A stretch of DNA of 64,000 bases from Rhodocyclaceae bacterium (lineage in GTDB: Bacteria > Pseudomonadota > Gammaproteobacteria > Burkholderiales > Rhodocyclaceae), in contig VMSX01000010.1 of assembly GCA_013791905.1 (NCBI GenBank), positions 186,001 through 250,000 on the forward strand, in the 5' to 3' direction. Under the pieces are notes generated by a model. It was not told the origin of the DNA and made no database searches. It was given only the letters and a program-made list of their open reading frames with translations. How positions within the stretch are numbered: position 1 is the stretch's first letter; every line of letters begins with the position of its first letter. Positions 7,904 to 18,336 of this stretch are shown here, in pieces. Both the position numbers and the translations under genes were made by a program.

Positions 7904-9076
7904 TCACAGGCCGCGAAGCAAATCCGCCTCGATATCATCCACTGCTTCAAGTCCGACGGCAACGCGCAGCAGGCTTTCCGTGATGCCGGATTCGGCACGC
8001 GCCTCGGGCGAAATGCGGCCATGGGTCGTGGAAGCCGGGTGCGTCAAGGTGGTTTTCACATCACCCAGATTGGCCGTGATCGAGAGCATGCGGCAGGCAT
8101 CGATGACGCGCCATGCCTCGGCTCTCCCGCCTTTAACTTCAAAAGCAACAATAGCGCCACCCGTAGCCTGCTGGCGCATGGCCAGCGTATGCTGTGGATG
8201 CGAAGGCAAACCCGGATAAAACACGCGCGCGACAGAAGGGTTGGCCTCAAGGCGGCGCGCCAGGTCAAGTGCGCCGGCAGACTGGGCCTGCATGCGGATC
8301 TTGAGCGTTTCAAGACCCTTCAAAATGACCCAGGCATTGAAAGGCGAGAGTGTCGGACCGGCTGTACGCATGAACTTGAAGACTTCTTCGACCAGGACCT
8401 TGCCACCACATACCGCACCACCCAGCACACGTCCCTGACCATCGAGATATTTGGTGGCCGAATGAATGATGAGATCGGCGCCCAGGTCGAGTGGGCGCTG
8501 CAGTGCCGGCGTACAGAAACAGTTATCGACCACGAGCAGCGCACCCACCTCATGGGCAATGTCCGCCAGTGCGGCGATGTCGAATACTTCGGTCAGCGGA
8601 TTCGAGGGTGTTTCCACGAAAACGAGTTTGGTATTGGGTTGCAGAGCAGCCCGGAATGAAACCGGCGCACTGCCGGTGACAAAACTCGTGGTGACGCCGA
8701 AACGCGGCATGATGTTGCTGAACATCTGCTGACTGGCGCCGAAAATACCGCGCGCAGCGACGATGTGGTCACCGGACTTGAGCAAGGACAGGAGGGTTGA
8801 CAGGATCGCCGCCATGCCACTGGCAGTGGCTATGCAGGCTTCTGCGCCCTCGAGAGCGGCCAACCGCTCCTGGAACATGGTGACGGTAGGGTTGGTGAAA
8901 CGCGAATAGACATTGCCTTCCTCTTCACCGGAAAAGCGCGCCGCCGCCTGGGCCGCACTGTCGAAGACGAAACTGGAAGTGAGGTAAAGCGCCTCGCTAT
9001 GCTCACCAAACTGGCTGCGCTCCTGCCCGGCGCGCACGGCCAGGGTATCGATCTGATATTGTGGTTTTTCGTTCAT
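7904..9076 (-). CDS. metZ: O-succinylhomoserine sulfhydrylase
   Basis: A 390-residue PLP enzyme of the Cys/Met-metabolism family. MetZ makes homocysteine directly from O-succinylhomoserine and sulfide, bypassing cystathionine. The Schiff-base lysine is K209 in [24 protein letters not shown] and [19 protein letters not shown] are typical of MetZ. The annotation is reinforced by its position: its ATG overlaps the purF stop by 4 bp, the usual purF-metZ order in beta- and gammaproteobacteria. It could be labelled cystathionine gamma-synthase in automatic pipelines. Confidence 0.93.
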   Translation of the reverse strand: MNEKPQYQIDTLAVRAGQERSQFGEHSEALYLTSSFVFDSAAQAAARFSGEEEGNVYSRFTNPTVTMFQERLAALEGAEACIATASGMAAILSTLLSLLKSGDHIVAARGIFGASQQMFSNIMPRFGVTTSFVTGSAPVSFRAALQPNTKLVFVETPSNPLTEVFDIAALADIAHEVGALLVVDNCFCTPALQRPLDLGADLIIHSATKYLDGQGRVLGGAVCGGKVLVEEVFKFMRTAGPTLSPFNAWVILKGLETLKIRMQAQSAGALDLARRLEANPSVARVFYPGLPSHPQHTLAMRQQATGGAIVAFEVKGGRAEAWRVIDACRMLSITANLGDVKTTLTHPASTTHGRISPEARAESGITESLLRVAVGLEAVDDIEADLLRGL

Positions 9077-10596
9077 GCGGAGGTCACCAGGTTAAGGTCA
9101 AGTTGGCCACCCTCGTCATCGCCATCGAGGTGAAGACTCGGCTTGCCGCGCGCGCTCTCGACGCTGGCCAGATAGTCCGCGCTGATGTCGCCAGTGATGT
9201 ATTGACCGTCGAAGCAGGAAGTATCGAAGTTCGTCAGCGCCGGATTGATCGAACTCACGGCATGCTTCAGCGCATCGAGATCCTGATAGATCAGGGCATC
9301 GGCGCCGATCTCGCGGCAGATTTCCTCATCGCTGCGATGGGAGGCAATCAGTTCAGCGCGCGTTGGCATGTCGATGCCATAGACATTGGCAAAGCGCACT
9401 GGCGGACTGGCCGAGGCAAAATAGACCTTCTTCGCACCGGCCTCGCGCGCCATCATGATGATCTCGCGGCTGGTGGTGCCCCGCACGATGGAATCGTCGA
9501 CCAGCAACACGTTCTTGCCGCGAAATTCCTGCGCCATGGCATTGAGCTTCTGGCGTACCGATTTGCGCCGCGAAGCCTGCCCCGGCATGATGAAGGTGCG
9601 GCCGATGTAGCGGTTCTTGACGAAGCCCTCGCGGTACGGCACGTCAAGCCGCCGAGCCAGTTCAAGTGCGGAGGGACGACTCGAATCAGGAATCGGGATC
9701 ACCGCGTCAATGGCCAGATGCGGCATGGTGTGGCGAATCTTGTCGGCGAGAAACTCACCCATCTTGACGCGTGCGCCATACACCGAAACACCGTCGATCA
9801 GCGAATCGGGCCGCGCCAGATAGACATACTCGAACATGCAAGGGGCATGCATGGTCTTTTCGGCACACTGGCGACTGATGAATTGGCCGCGCGTGTCGAT
9901 CAGTACCGCCTCGCCAGGCTCGACATCGCGCAGAAACTGGAAACCGAGCGTATCGATCGCCACACTTTCCGAGGCAACGAGATATTCCATGCCCAGCGAT
10001 GTCTCATTCCGGCCGATCACCAGCGGGCGGATGCCATAAGGATCGCGAAAGGCCAGCAGACCATAGCCGGCAATCATCGCCACCACGGCATAAGCGCCTT
10101 TGACGCGCCGATGCACGCCGGCCACCGCCTTGAAGATAGTCTCGGCATCGACCTGATATTTTGTCGACGCCACCTGCAACTCGTGTGCGAATACGTTAAG
10201 CAACACCTCGGAATCCGAGTTGGTGTTCATGTGCCGCAAGTCTTGCAGGAACATGTCGCGCTTCAACATCTCGGAATTAGTGAGGTTGCCGTTGTGCGCC
10301 AGCATCAGACCAAAGGGCGAATTAACGTAGAAGGGCTGCGCCTCGGCGGCGTTTTCGGCTGAACCGGCCGTCGGGTAGCGACAGTGGCCGATGCCCCAGT
10401 TGCCGATCAGTCCGCGCATGTTGCGCGTACGGAACACGTCGCGCACCAATCCCGAACCTTTGTGCATATGGAAACGCCCACCTTCGGCCGTGGTGATGCC
10501 GGCAGCATCCTGACCACGATGCTGCAGGACCTGCAAACCGTCATAGAGCAACTGATTAACCGGTGTAGTGGCTACCACACCCAATATGCCGCACAT
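9073..10596 (-). CDS. purF: Amidophosphoribosyltransferase
   Basis: A 507-residue enzyme that catalyses the first committed step of purine synthesis: glutamine plus PRPP gives 5-phosphoribosylamine. The N-terminal nucleophile Cys2 (MCGILGVV) defines the Ntn glutaminase domain, with HNGNLTN near residue 101 binding glutamine. The C-terminal phosphoribosyltransferase domain carries the PRPP loop [16 protein letters not shown] at 363-378. There is no propeptide, as in the E. coli-type enzyme. It lies downstream of cvpA and is coupled to metZ. Confidence 0.98.
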   Translation of the reverse strand: MCGILGVVATTPVNQLLYDGLQVLQHRGQDAAGITTAEGGRFHMHKGSGLVRDVFRTRNMRGLIGNWGIGHCRYPTAGSAENAAEAQPFYVNSPFGLMLAHNGNLTNSEMLKRDMFLQDLRHMNTNSDSEVLLNVFAHELQVASTKYQVDAETIFKAVAGVHRRVKGAYAVVAMIAGYGLLAFRDPYGIRPLVIGRNETSLGMEYLVASESVAIDTLGFQFLRDVEPGEAVLIDTRGQFISRQCAEKTMHAPCMFEYVYLARPDSLIDGVSVYGARVKMGEFLADKIRHTMPHLAIDAVIPIPDSSRPSALELARRLDVPYREGFVKNRYIGRTFIMPGQASRRKSVRQKLNAMAQEFRGKNVLLVDDSIVRGTTSREIIMMAREAGAKKVYFASASPPVRFANVYGIDMPTRAELIASHRSDEEICREIGADALIYQDLDALKHAVSSINPALTNFDTSCFDGQYITGDISADYLASVESARGKPSLHLDGDDEGGQLDLNLVTSA

Positions 10597-10605
10597 CGTC
10601 TCACC

Positions 10606-11109
10606 CTATCGGTATCGAATCCGTTTTGCCAATTCCGGCGGCAACCAGGGCTTGGCCGCAAGCACCGCCGTTTCAAGTAGCGGCGAAAATACCGCCTGCC
10701 GCCACCACTGCTGTTGCGGCAGGGCGGTCAGCCCGGCCAGCAACACCACCACCCACACCACCAAAACTCCCCGTGCAATGCCGAACAGCGAACCCAGCAC
10801 CCGATCCAGCGGCGCCAACCCGACCGCCCGCAACAACAACGAAACCATCCAGCGCGCCAGAGCGAACAGTATCAGGACGACGACAAAGATCGCAACAAAC
10901 CCCGTCACCTGCTGAATCAACGGCTCCGCAAACGGATCGGCCAGCCCAGCCGCCACCAGTTCCCCCACCGGCGTCGCCCAGGTGCGCGCCGCCAGAAACG
11001 CCACCACCCAGGCCGCCAGCGCCAGGATTTCACTCACCACGCCACGCCATGCGCCAACTAGCAGGGACAGCACCACCACGCCAAGCACTACATAATCAAA
11101 TACCGTCAC
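10606..11109 (-). CDS. cvpA: CvpA family membrane protein (colicin V production protein homologue)
   Basis: About 167 residues from a GTG at 11109 (VTVFDYVVLGVVVLSLLVGAWRG). The frame is open further upstream, but that part overlaps the end of dedD and is not membrane-like. Four membrane helices are visible. CvpA is an inner-membrane protein of unclear function, linked to colicin V export and envelope stress tolerance, and is usually cotranscribed with purF, as here (10 bp gap). GTG codons at 11115 and 11118 are alternative starts. Confidence 0.9.
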   Translation of the reverse strand: MTVFDYVVLGVVVLSLLVGAWRGVVSEILALAAWVVAFLAARTWATPVGELVAAGLADPFAEPLIQQVTGFVAIFVVVLILFALARWMVSLLLRAVGLAPLDRVLGSLFGIARGVLVVWVVVLLAGLTALPQQQWWRQAVFSPLLETAVLAAKPWLPPELAKRIRYR

Positions 11110-11137
11110 TGCCACCACTGCCAGACAGGCACTCTCG

Positions 11138-11818
11138 TCATGGTTTCCTGGCCACCGGGCCATCGACGCCGATGATCTTGACACGCACACGGGCCTTCTC
11201 GGCAGCCTCCTGCGTGGGGAATGGCCCGGCGCGCACGCGCGTGCGCGGCCCGTTCGGTGTATCAACTTTTTCCGTGTAGGTCGGCAAATCCAATTGTTTC
11301 AATTTTCCGACCAGGATGGTGACACTGGCTGGATTCTGATAGGCCCCCAGTTGCACTTCCCAGGACTCGCCGGCTTCTTTCTTGTCGGCTGCGGGCTTGG
11401 GTTCGGCCTTCGTTTCGGGTTTTGTCTCGGCCTTGGCAATGGGCTTGGCTTCGGCTTTTTCGGCGGATTTGGCGGGCAGCGCGGACGCATCTTCCTTGCT
11501 GATCGGCTTGACGGGCGACACCGCTTCAGCAGTGGGCGCCGCCACCTTTTCCATCTTGGACTGCTGTGCGGCAAGCTTCCCGGTTACGCGCTGCGTCACA
11601 CCTTCGTCCGGACTGGGAATGCGTACCTGAATGTCTTTCAGGAGCGGCGCCGGCTGGTGATCCATCACCATCGGCAAAACTATGGCGGCCAGCAGCGCCA
11701 GGGCCACTGCGCCGATCAGGCGCCGCCGTGCACGCTTTTTCAGCAGCGTCGCATCATCCGCTGGTGTGCTGCCAGCGGATTCACCACCATATTCGCTACG
11801 CTTGCTTTCTTGTGCCAT
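11138..11818 (-). CDS. dedD: SPOR-domain cell-division protein (DedD-like)
   Basis: A 226-residue type II membrane protein: cytoplasmic N-terminus, one helix (LIGAVALALLAAIVLPMVMD, about residues 34-53), a long Lys/Ala/Pro/Glu-rich linker, and a C-terminal SPOR domain (WEVQLGAYQNPASVTILVGKL onward) that binds denuded septal peptidoglycan. ATG 11818 begins just after the folC stop; an ATG three codons earlier overlaps folC. The folC-dedD-cvpA-purF order is the classic one. Confidence 0.9.
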   Translation of the reverse strand: MAQESKRSEYGGESAGSTPADDATLLKKRARRRLIGAVALALLAAIVLPMVMDHQPAPLLKDIQVRIPSPDEGVTQRVTGKLAAQQSKMEKVAAPTAEAVSPVKPISKEDASALPAKSAEKAEAKPIAKAETKPETKAEPKPAADKKEAGESWEVQLGAYQNPASVTILVGKLKQLDLPTYTEKVDTPNGPRTRVRAGPFPTQEAAEKARVRVKIIGVDGPVARKP

Positions 11819-11819
11819 G

Positions 11820-13145
11820 TCACGCATTGCGGCCAGGAGGTTGGACTGGATCCGGGCGCATCACACCCGCCACCGTCAGGAACGATCCGAAGACGAGAAT
11901 TCTATCATCGTCGCCCGCATTCTCTTGCGCGTAGGCAAGTGCTGCTGCGGGTGACGGGAATTGCCCCACCGGCACATTGCTGGAAGCTGCGGCACCAACT
12001 TTTGCAATGACCGCCGCCAGGTTGGCGGCAGTGGCGGCACGCGGCACCGGCAGGTCGCAGGGCAGCCAGTAGTCGACCCGCTGCCGGAGCGCCTCGATCA
12101 CGCCGGCAATGTCCTTGTCCGCCATCATGCCGAATACAGCCCAAGTGGTGCGTGCAAAACCCATCCCGCCCAGACTCGCCGCGAGGGCTGCGGCAGCCTG
12201 CGGGTTGTGGGCGACATCGAGGACCACTTGCGGCCGCCCCGGCAATACCTGGCAGCGGCCCGCGACCTCGACTTCCGACAGGCCGCGCCGGATATCCTGC
12301 GCCGTCACCGGCAACCGGTCATGCAAGGCATACAGTGCGGCAATGGCACAACTGGCGTTGTGCAACTGGCTATCACCCCGCAAGGCCGGGAAAGCCAGGC
12401 CGCCAAGTTTTCTTTCATGCCCCCCGCAACGCCCCCAGTATTGCCACTGGCCCTCCTGTCGAAGAAACCCGAAGTCGCGGCCGATCTGACAAAAGTCGGC
12501 GCCGGCCAGACGGCAGGTTTCGAGCAGGCTCTGCGGCGGTTCGGCATCGCCGCAGATCAGCGGCCGACCGGAACGGCAGATGCCGGCCTTCTCGCGACCG
12601 ATTGCCTCACGCGTCGGCCCAAGATAATCCATGTGGTCAAGCGCCACGGTAGCAACAATGGCGCAGTCGGCAGCGTAGATGTTGGTGGCGTCGAGCCGCC
12701 CCCCCAGGCCGACTTCCAGGATGATCGCGTCAAGCGGCGCGGCGGCAAACATTTCCCAGGCGGCCAGCGTGCCGAACTCGAAATAGGTGAGCGAGACCCC
12801 GCGTCGCGCGGCCTCGACCCGCGCAAACGCCGCACAGAAATCGGCATCAGCCGCCGGCACGCCATTTAGCCGTACCCGTTCGTTGTAACGCTGCAGGTGG
12901 GGCGAGGTGTATACACCGACGCGATAGCCGGCGGCAAGGAGAATGCATTCGAGCATGGCGCAGGTCGAGCCTTTGCCATTGGTGCCGCCGACGGTGATGA
13001 CCGGGCAGTGCTGGCGCTGCTGCAGGACATCGCTGACCTGCCGAACGCGTTCCAGCCCGAGTTCGATACCCGCCTGACCGCGCGGGTGCAAGTGCTCAAG
13101 GTGAACCAGCCACTCTGCCAGACTGCGCGCTACAGCTACCGCCAT
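11820..13145 (-). CDS. folC: Bifunctional folylpolyglutamate / dihydrofolate synthase
   Basis: A 441-residue Mur-ligase-like enzyme that adds glutamate to dihydropteroate and to folates. The ATP-binding loop GTNGKGS is at 54-60 and the SPHLQRYNERVRLNG segment follows. LEVGLGGRLDATN is the family signature. Start ATG 13145 overlaps the accD stop by one base (TGATG); the 127 open codons further upstream run antiparallel through accD and are not part of the protein. A plus-strand copy of the 24-bp motif at 12492-12515 falls in the CRLAGADF segment. Confidence 0.96.
   Translation of the reverse strand: MAVAVARSLAEWLVHLEHLHPRGQAGIELGLERVRQVSDVLQQRQHCPVITVGGTNGKGSTCAMLECILLAAGYRVGVYTSPHLQRYNERVRLNGVPAADADFCAAFARVEAARRGVSLTYFEFGTLAAWEMFAAAPLDAIILEVGLGGRLDATNIYAADCAIVATVALDHMDYLGPTREAIGREKAGICRSGRPLICGDAEPPQSLLETCRLAGADFCQIGRDFGFLRQEGQWQYWGRCGGHERKLGGLAFPALRGDSQLHNASCAIAALYALHDRLPVTAQDIRRGLSEVEVAGRCQVLPGRPQVVLDVAHNPQAAAALAASLGGMGFARTTWAVFGMMADKDIAGVIEALRQRVDYWLPCDLPVPRAATAANLAAVIAKVGAAASSNVPVGQFPSPAAALAYAQENAGDDDRILVFGSFLTVAGVMRPDPVQPPGRNA
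12492..12515 (+). repeat. Dispersed 24-bp motif, copy 2
   Basis: Plus-strand copy, antisense to folC, with the core read as GTCGGCGCCGGCCAGACGG (two differences from consensus). On the folC strand it encodes CRLAGADF. Confidence 0.65.
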
Positions 13146-14005
13146 CAAACAGCAGGAATGCGCTGCAACAGGGTCAGCACGGCCGCCAATCGGTCGCGCA
13201 TTTCGCGACGATCGACGATCATGTCGATGGCGCCTTTTTCGAGCAGGAATTCTGAGCGCTGAAACCCTTCCGGCAGGGTTTCCCGGACCGTCTGTTCGAT
13301 CACGCGCGGCCCGGCAAAGCCGATCAGTGCACCCGGTTCGGCCATGACAATGTCGCCGACAAAAGCGAAGGAAGCCGAGACCCCGCCCATGGTCGGGTCG
13401 GTCAGCACGGTGATGAAAGGCAGTTTGTGACGTGCCAACCGGGTAACGGCCGCCGTCGTCTTGCTCATCTGCATCAGGGAAAACAGCCCCTCCTGCATGC
13501 GCGCGCCGCCCGAAGCCGTCACACAAATGAAGGGCAACTGATTCTCGATGGCGGCATTCACGCCGCGCACGAAGCGCTCGCCGACCACCGAACCCATCGA
13601 GCCGCCCATGAATTCAAACTCGAAGCAGGCGACGACCACCGGCAGCGTCTTGATGGCGCCCTGCATCACCACCATGGCATCGGATTCGCCGGTATCCTCG
13701 TGGGCCGCCGCCAGGCGATCCGGATAGCGCTTGCTGTCCTTGAATTTGAGCGTATCGAGTGGCAATATTTCGGCGCCGATCTCGAACTGGCCTTCGGCAT
13801 CGAGCAACTGATCAAGCCGTTCGCGCGCCTTCAGGCGATGATGATGACCGCACTTGGGGCAGACGCTGAGGTTCTGCGCCAGGTCGGTGGCATACAGCAC
13901 CGCCTCACAGGCGGGACATTTGCTCCACAGACCCTCGGGAATGGATTTCCGCACGCCGATGGCGCGCTTGATCTTCGGCGGCAGCAGTTTCTGGAGCCAA
14001 CTCAT
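13145..14005 (-). CDS. accD: Acetyl-CoA carboxylase carboxyltransferase, beta subunit
   Basis: A 286-residue beta subunit that, with AccA, transfers CO2 from carboxybiotin to acetyl-CoA and so commits carbon to fatty acid synthesis. The N-terminal zinc ribbon is complete (C30, C33, C49, C52: KCPACEA and VCPKCGHH). The crotonase-like body shows [26 protein letters not shown] and [12 protein letters not shown]. The start [10 protein letters not shown] follows GGGAGGGGAGGG, which belongs to the end of a dispersed repeat in front of the gene. It lies between trpA and folC, typical for proteobacteria. Confidence 0.98.
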   Translation of the reverse strand: MSWLQKLLPPKIKRAIGVRKSIPEGLWSKCPACEAVLYATDLAQNLSVCPKCGHHHRLKARERLDQLLDAEGQFEIGAEILPLDTLKFKDSKRYPDRLAAAHEDTGESDAMVVMQGAIKTLPVVVACFEFEFMGGSMGSVVGERFVRGVNAAIENQLPFICVTASGGARMQEGLFSLMQMSKTTAAVTRLARHKLPFITVLTDPTMGGVSASFAFVGDIVMAEPGALIGFAGPRVIEQTVRETLPEGFQRSEFLLEKGAIDMIVDRREMRDRLAAVLTLLQRIPAV

Positions 14006-14192
14006 ATTTCCCTCCCCTCCCAACCGCTGCGCGGCCCACGGCTGGCTTTGCACAGCCAACCGGCTGCGGCGGCGCGACGCATGCGTCGCGAATTCCCGCC
14101 TCGCCCCCTCACGGGGAGGTGACGGGTGTTCGCCGCTACGCGGCTCCGGTTCATTGGCTGCGCCGCCCTTCGGGCGGCCCTGCGGGCGGCGC
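14006..14192 (-). repeat. Dispersed intergenic repeat, copy a (between trpA and accD)
   Basis: A 187-bp GC-rich spacer. On the minus strand it begins right after the trpA stop with GCGCCGCCC, contains inverted repeats (GGGCCGCCCGAAGGGCGGC, AGCCGCGTAGCGGC, ATTCGCGACGCATGCGTCGCG) and ends in GGGAGGGGAGGG just before the accD ATG. Its first 100 bp align with the spacer at 48955-49069 through GGGCCGCCC, AACCGG-AGCCGCG-AGCGGC-GAACA and CCGTCACC. Confidence 0.75.
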
Positions 14193-15014
14193 TCATGCTT
14201 GCACCCCTTTGTCCATCGCCGTGCGCACTTCGCGCAAGAAGGCAGTCACCAACTGCGGGGCTGAGCCAGCCGGCGCTTGCTCTATAGTTTCGATGATTTT
14301 GCTGCCAATTACCACCGCGTCGGCAACACTGGCAATCCGGGCCGCGCTGACAGCATCGCGGATACCGAAGCCGACACCGACCGGCATGCCGACCTTGGCG
14401 CGGATGGCCGGGATGCGCAGCGCCACTTCGTCCAGATCGATGGTCGCCGCTCCCGTCACGCCCTTGAGCGAGACGTAGTAAATATAGCCGCTGCCCAGTT
14501 TGGCAACGTCGGCAAAGCGCGCTTCGACCGAGGTCGGCGCCAGCAGAAAAATCGGATCGATGGCAGCCTGCTTCAGCAGGCGCGAAAACTCGCCGCACTC
14601 TTCCGGCGGGTAATCAACCACCAACACGCCATCGACACCGGCGGCATGGGCATCTTGGGCAAAGGCCGCGGCACCGTAAGCTTCGATCGGATTGGCGTAT
14701 CCCATCAGCACCACCGGCGTGGTCGCGTCCGTCTTGCGAAACTCATGCACCATGCCCAGCACGACGCGCAGGCTGACGCCGAAAGACAACGCACGCTCGG
14801 AAGCCCGCTGAATCGTCGGCCCATCGGCCATCGGATCGGAAAACGGCACACCGAGCTCGATGATGTCGGCGCCACCCGCGACCAGCGCCCGCATCAGGGG
14901 TACGGTCTGCCCAGGCTCTGGATCTCCGGCGGTGATGAAGGGAATCAGCGCCGCTCTTTTTCCATGAGGGCCGCTCGACGCTAGTTCAGCAAATTTGGCG
15001 GATATGCGCGACAT
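14193..15014 (-). CDS. trpA: Tryptophan synthase alpha subunit
   Basis: A 273-residue TIM barrel that splits indole-3-glycerol phosphate to indole, which is channelled to TrpB. The catalytic acids are E53 ([11 protein letters not shown]) and D64 (MADGPTIQ), and the phosphate-binding region GVGFGIRDA is intact. It is 36 bp downstream of trpB and is followed by a long GC-rich repeat before accD. The trpF-trpB-trpA-accD order is standard in betaproteobacteria. Confidence 0.98.
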   Translation of the reverse strand: MSRISAKFAELASSGPHGKRAALIPFITAGDPEPGQTVPLMRALVAGGADIIELGVPFSDPMADGPTIQRASERALSFGVSLRVVLGMVHEFRKTDATTPVVLMGYANPIEAYGAAAFAQDAHAAGVDGVLVVDYPPEECGEFSRLLKQAAIDPIFLLAPTSVEARFADVAKLGSGYIYYVSLKGVTGAATIDLDEVALRIPAIRAKVGMPVGVGFGIRDAVSAARIASVADAVVIGSKIIETIEQAPAGSAPQLVTAFLREVRTAMDKGVQA

Positions 15015-15050
15015 TATTGGCGAATAAGTGAAAAACGATTGATAAGCGAG

Positions 15051-16256
15051 TCAAAACTGAATCCCGGATTTTTCGGCTACGGTATGCATGTCCTTGTCAC
15101 CCCGGCCGGACAGATTGACGAGAAGGATTTTGTCGCGCGGCAGCGTCGGCGCCAGCCGCGTTGCGTAGGCCAGCGCGTGACTCGATTCAAGCGCCGGGAT
15201 GATCCCCTCGTCACGACATAAATCATGGAAGGCAGCCAGCGCCTCGTCGTCAGTCACGGTGACATATTCTGCCCGACCGGTGTCCTTCAACCAGGCATGT
15301 TCGGGACCAACGCCGGGATAGTCAAGCCCGGCGGAAATCGAATGGGTCTCGATGATCTGGCCATTGGCATCCTGCAGCAGATAGGTGCGGTTGCCATGCA
15401 GAACACCCGGACGACCCGCAGTCAGCGAGGCGGCATGCTTGCCGGTGGCCATGCCGTATCCAGCCGCCTCGACGCCAATCAGCTTGACTGCCGCATGCGG
15501 AATATAGTCGTAAAAGATGCCCATGGCGTTGGAACCGCCGCCGACGCAGGCAATTACTGCATCAGGATGCCGTCCCGCCAGCGCCGACATTTGGCCGAGG
15601 CATTCCCGGCCGATCACCGCCTGGAAATCACGCACCATCATCGGGTACGGATGTGGCCCTGCCACCGTACCGATAATGTAAAAAGTGTTGGCAACGTTGG
15701 TCACCCAATCGCGCATAGCCTCGTTGAGGGCATCCTTGAGGGTTTTCGAACCAGACTCGACAGGCACCACCTTGGCACCCAGCAATTTCATGCGGTAAAC
15801 GTTGGCGGCCTGGCGCTTGATGTCCTCGCTACCCATGTAAACCACGCATTCCATGCCATAACGCGCGGCAACTGTAGCGGAGGCGACGCCATGCTGCCCC
15901 GCTCCGGTCTCGGCGATCACGCGCGGCTTGCCCATGCGCCGCGCCAGCATGGCCTGGCCGATACAGTTATTTATCTTGTGGGCACCGGTATGGTTGAGGT
16001 CTTCGCGCTTTAGATAGATCTGCGCACCGCCCAGCCGCTCGGACCAGCGTCTGGCATGGTAGATCGGACTGGGGCGTCCGACGTAATGCGCCAGTTCATT
16101 CTCAAATTCAGCCCGGAAGGCCGGGTCGGCTTTGGCAGCCTGATAGGCGGAATTGAGTTCGGCCAGGGCCGGCATCAGCGTTTCCGCGACAAATATTCCG
16201 CCATATTTACCGAAATGACCATGAACGTCCGGCATTTCGTATTTATTATCTGACAT
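15051..16256 (-). CDS. trpB: Tryptophan synthase beta subunit
   Basis: A 401-residue PLP enzyme that joins indole and serine to make tryptophan. The PLP lysine is K94 in HTGAHKINN, followed by AETGAGQHG and the phosphate-binding GGGSNAMG. The length and the N-terminal [20 protein letters not shown] are those of the TrpB1 type that pairs with TrpA. It starts 5 bp after trpF, so the two are probably on one message. Confidence 0.98.
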   Translation of the reverse strand: MSDNKYEMPDVHGHFGKYGGIFVAETLMPALAELNSAYQAAKADPAFRAEFENELAHYVGRPSPIYHARRWSERLGGAQIYLKREDLNHTGAHKINNCIGQAMLARRMGKPRVIAETGAGQHGVASATVAARYGMECVVYMGSEDIKRQAANVYRMKLLGAKVVPVESGSKTLKDALNEAMRDWVTNVANTFYIIGTVAGPHPYPMMVRDFQAVIGRECLGQMSALAGRHPDAVIACVGGGSNAMGIFYDYIPHAAVKLIGVEAAGYGMATGKHAASLTAGRPGVLHGNRTYLLQDANGQIIETHSISAGLDYPGVGPEHAWLKDTGRAEYVTVTDDEALAAFHDLCRDEGIIPALESSHALAYATRLAPTLPRDKILLVNLSGRGDKDMHTVAEKSGIQF

Positions 16257-16261
16257 TTTTG

Positions 16262-16891
16262 TTATCTAGAAGAATTTTCTGTTCTCACTGCCGCAACGAA
16301 AGCGGCGATCTTGTCGGCATCCTTGATACCCTTGGCAACCTCGACTCCGCTGCTGACATCTACCGCCCAAGGACGAATTTTAGCTACAGCTTCTGCGACG
16401 TTATCCGCATGAAGCCCACCAGATAACACCAATGGCAATGGCAACTCCTGCGGGATCAGGGTCCAGTCAAAAGACTGCCCAACTCCACCATATGCTTCGA
16501 CCCAAGCGTCGACCAGCAAACCCTGAGCCGATGGATAAGCGCGGGCGAATTCTAGCAGATCAAGTTCCGGGCGAACCCGCGCCGCCTTGAGGTAGGGCAA
16601 GCCGAACTGCTCGCAGTATTTCGCATCTTCTTCACCATGAAACTGCAAGAGATCCACTGGTACTACCGCCAATGTCTCCCGCACGCTGGCGGGTTCTGCA
16701 TTGACGAACAGACCAACGCGCGTCACGAAGGGGGGTACGCGCCGCACCAGATCGGCGGCAAGCTCCAGCGACAGGGCACGCGGACTGGGCGGGTAAAATA
16801 CAAAGCCCAGGGCGTCGACACCCGCTCTCAGGGCGATATCGAGGTCAATGGCGCGGGTGATGCCACAAATCTTGATGCGGGTTCGATGCAT
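16262..16891 (-). CDS. trpF: Phosphoribosylanthranilate isomerase
   Basis: A 209-residue TIM barrel that converts phosphoribosylanthranilate into its carboxyphenylamino-deoxyribulose phosphate isomer. The catalytic Cys is C9 (RIKICGITR) and the catalytic Asp lies in [17 protein letters not shown] and [11 protein letters not shown] are family motifs. It ends 5 bp before trpB and starts 3 bp after truA, so truA-trpF-trpB-trpA likely form one operon. Confidence 0.97.
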   Translation of the reverse strand: MHRTRIKICGITRAIDLDIALRAGVDALGFVFYPPSPRALSLELAADLVRRVPPFVTRVGLFVNAEPASVRETLAVVPVDLLQFHGEEDAKYCEQFGLPYLKAARVRPELDLLEFARAYPSAQGLLVDAWVEAYGGVGQSFDWTLIPQELPLPLVLSGGLHADNVAEAVAKIRPWAVDVSSGVEVAKGIKDADKIAAFVAAVRTENSSR

Positions 16892-16894
16892 GAC

Positions 16895-17689
16895 TCAGGA
16901 ACCGGGCAAACGTAAATGCGCCATGATACTTCCCTGCTGCGGCAATCCCCACTCATCACCATAATCCACCCCAGTCAGATATAGCCCATCGGGAGCGTAG
17001 GTAGGCGCACCTTCGCGCCGATCGCATGTCGCCAGCAAATCGCCCAGCCAATGCGGTGGGTGGCGGTGCATGCCGACATAAATCAAGGCGCCCACCAGGT
17101 TCCTGACCATATGGTGCAAAAACGCATTTGCACAGCAGTCGAATATGATCTGATCACCCTCGCTGGCAATCGCGAAGCGATACAGTGTCTTGACCGGTGA
17201 CTTGGCCTGACAGCCGGAGGCGCGAAACGCGGAAAAATCATGCTCGCCGATCAGACAGCCCGCCGCTGCCTGCATCGCCGCCACATCCAGCGGACGATGA
17301 CACCAACCCACTTTCCCCCCAAGCACACCGGGACGTTCGGGACGATTCAACAGCACATAACGGTAGGCACGGGCACGCGCGGAAAAGCGGGCATGAAAAT
17401 CATCGATAACCGGCACGGCCCAGCGTACCGCGACCGTCGCCGGCAAAAAAGTGTTGGTACCACGCACCCATGCCGTGAGCGGACGCTCCATCTCGGCATC
17501 AAAGTGCACAACCTGGGCCAGGGCATGAACACCGGCATCGGTGCGTCCAGCACAAACGACGCGCAACGGCGCGCCGGCAATCCGTGACAGCGCACCCTCC
17601 AGCACGTCTTGCACGGTATTGCCACAGGGTTGCGACTGCCAGCCGGAAAACCCTGCGCCATCATATTCAAGTCCGAGAGCGATTCTCAT
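16895..17689 (-). CDS. truA: tRNA pseudouridine(38-40) synthase
   Basis: A 264-residue TruA, which modifies U38, U39 and U40 in the anticodon stem of many tRNAs. The catalytic Asp is D51 in CAGRTDAGVHALAQVVHF, and MVRNLVGALIYVG is conserved. ATG 17689 (MRIALGLEYDG) overlaps the stop of the upstream membrane gene as ATGA; the longer open frame is not part of the protein. It sits between the fimV region and trpF as in other betaproteobacteria. Confidence 0.97.
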   Translation of the reverse strand: MRIALGLEYDGAGFSGWQSQPCGNTVQDVLEGALSRIAGAPLRVVCAGRTDAGVHALAQVVHFDAEMERPLTAWVRGTNTFLPATVAVRWAVPVIDDFHARFSARARAYRYVLLNRPERPGVLGGKVGWCHRPLDVAAMQAAAGCLIGEHDFSAFRASGCQAKSPVKTLYRFAIASEGDQIIFDCCANAFLHHMVRNLVGALIYVGMHRHPPHWLGDLLATCDRREGAPTYAPDGLYLTGVDYGDEWGLPQQGSIMAHLRLPGS

Positions 17690-18336
17690 AAGCACATCGC
17701 CATACATAACGTCGCCACCAGCAGGCCACCGATCAGTAGTTTGTCCCACCAATGCCACGCTGGCATAGGCAGATGGTAGCTGTTGGTGGAGGCCACCGGT
17801 GATTTCTCGACCATCAGCCATTCGCGCCAACCGACTTGCTGTTTTTGTTCAATAAATTCGAGCACCAGCAGCAGCCGCACGACTGTAGTCTCGCGCCAGG
17901 CAAACGGCCCCAGCAGGCAATACAGTCCAGTCAGCAAGCCCGATGTTCCGACTTGTTGATGCAGCAAAGCCAGGCTAGCCAGCAGTGCCAGCAAACGGCT
18001 CAACTGTTCCCCGGCATGCCACAAACCCTCGTAGGTCAGCCCCAGATCACCGCCGATACCCGGCAGGTATTCGCCAGGGGTAAGAAACAGGAACAGTATG
18101 GCCAGCGACAACAGCAACCAGCGCGAACGCTTTAGCAGATTACGGGTGCGTTCAACTGCCAGCAGCATCGCCAACACAAGGCTTAGCATGGCAATCCCTA
18201 TCAGCAGATGGGGTGGCAGCCATTGCATGGTCAAAGCAAAGGCAAGCCATGAAAGCAACAGCGATACTGGATGCCACATCGGGGAAATTGGCCACGGCGC
18301 CGGACGACGCCATGGCCACAGTGACCTGAAGGTCAA
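17686..18336 (-). CDS. Integral membrane protein, possibly EcfT/CbiQ-like
   Basis: A 216-residue hydrophobic protein with about five membrane helices. Candidate starts are a TTG at 18336, which overlaps the fimV stop as TTGA, and ATG 18279 (MWHPVSLLLSW); the overlap favours the TTG. The middle (HAGEQLSRLLALLASLALL, then GLYCLLGPFAWRETTVVRL) faintly resembles the transmembrane component of ECF transporters (EcfT/CbiQ), but I cannot confirm the coupling helices and no ATPase or substrate subunit is nearby. It is coupled to fimV upstream and truA downstream (ATGA), so it is clearly translated with them. Function unknown. Confidence 0.6.
   Translation of the reverse strand: MTFRSLWPWRRPAPWPISPMWHPVSLLLSWLAFALTMQWLPPHLLIGIAMLSLVLAMLLAVERTRNLLKRSRWLLLSLAILFLFLTPGEYLPGIGGDLGLTYEGLWHAGEQLSRLLALLASLALLHQQVGTSGLLTGLYCLLGPFAWRETTVVRLLLVLEFIEQKQQVGWREWLMVEKSPVASTNSYHLPMPAWHWWDKLLIGGLLVATLCMAMCL

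Noticed and set aside
13146-13526. 127-codon N-terminal extension of folC
   Set aside because: It lies antiparallel-out-of-frame within accD, has low-complexity Arg/His content, and the family start is at 13145.
14006-14192. CRISPR-like or tRNA-like structure in the GC-rich spacer
   Set aside because: Inverted repeats only; no regular spacing of direct repeats and no cloverleaf.
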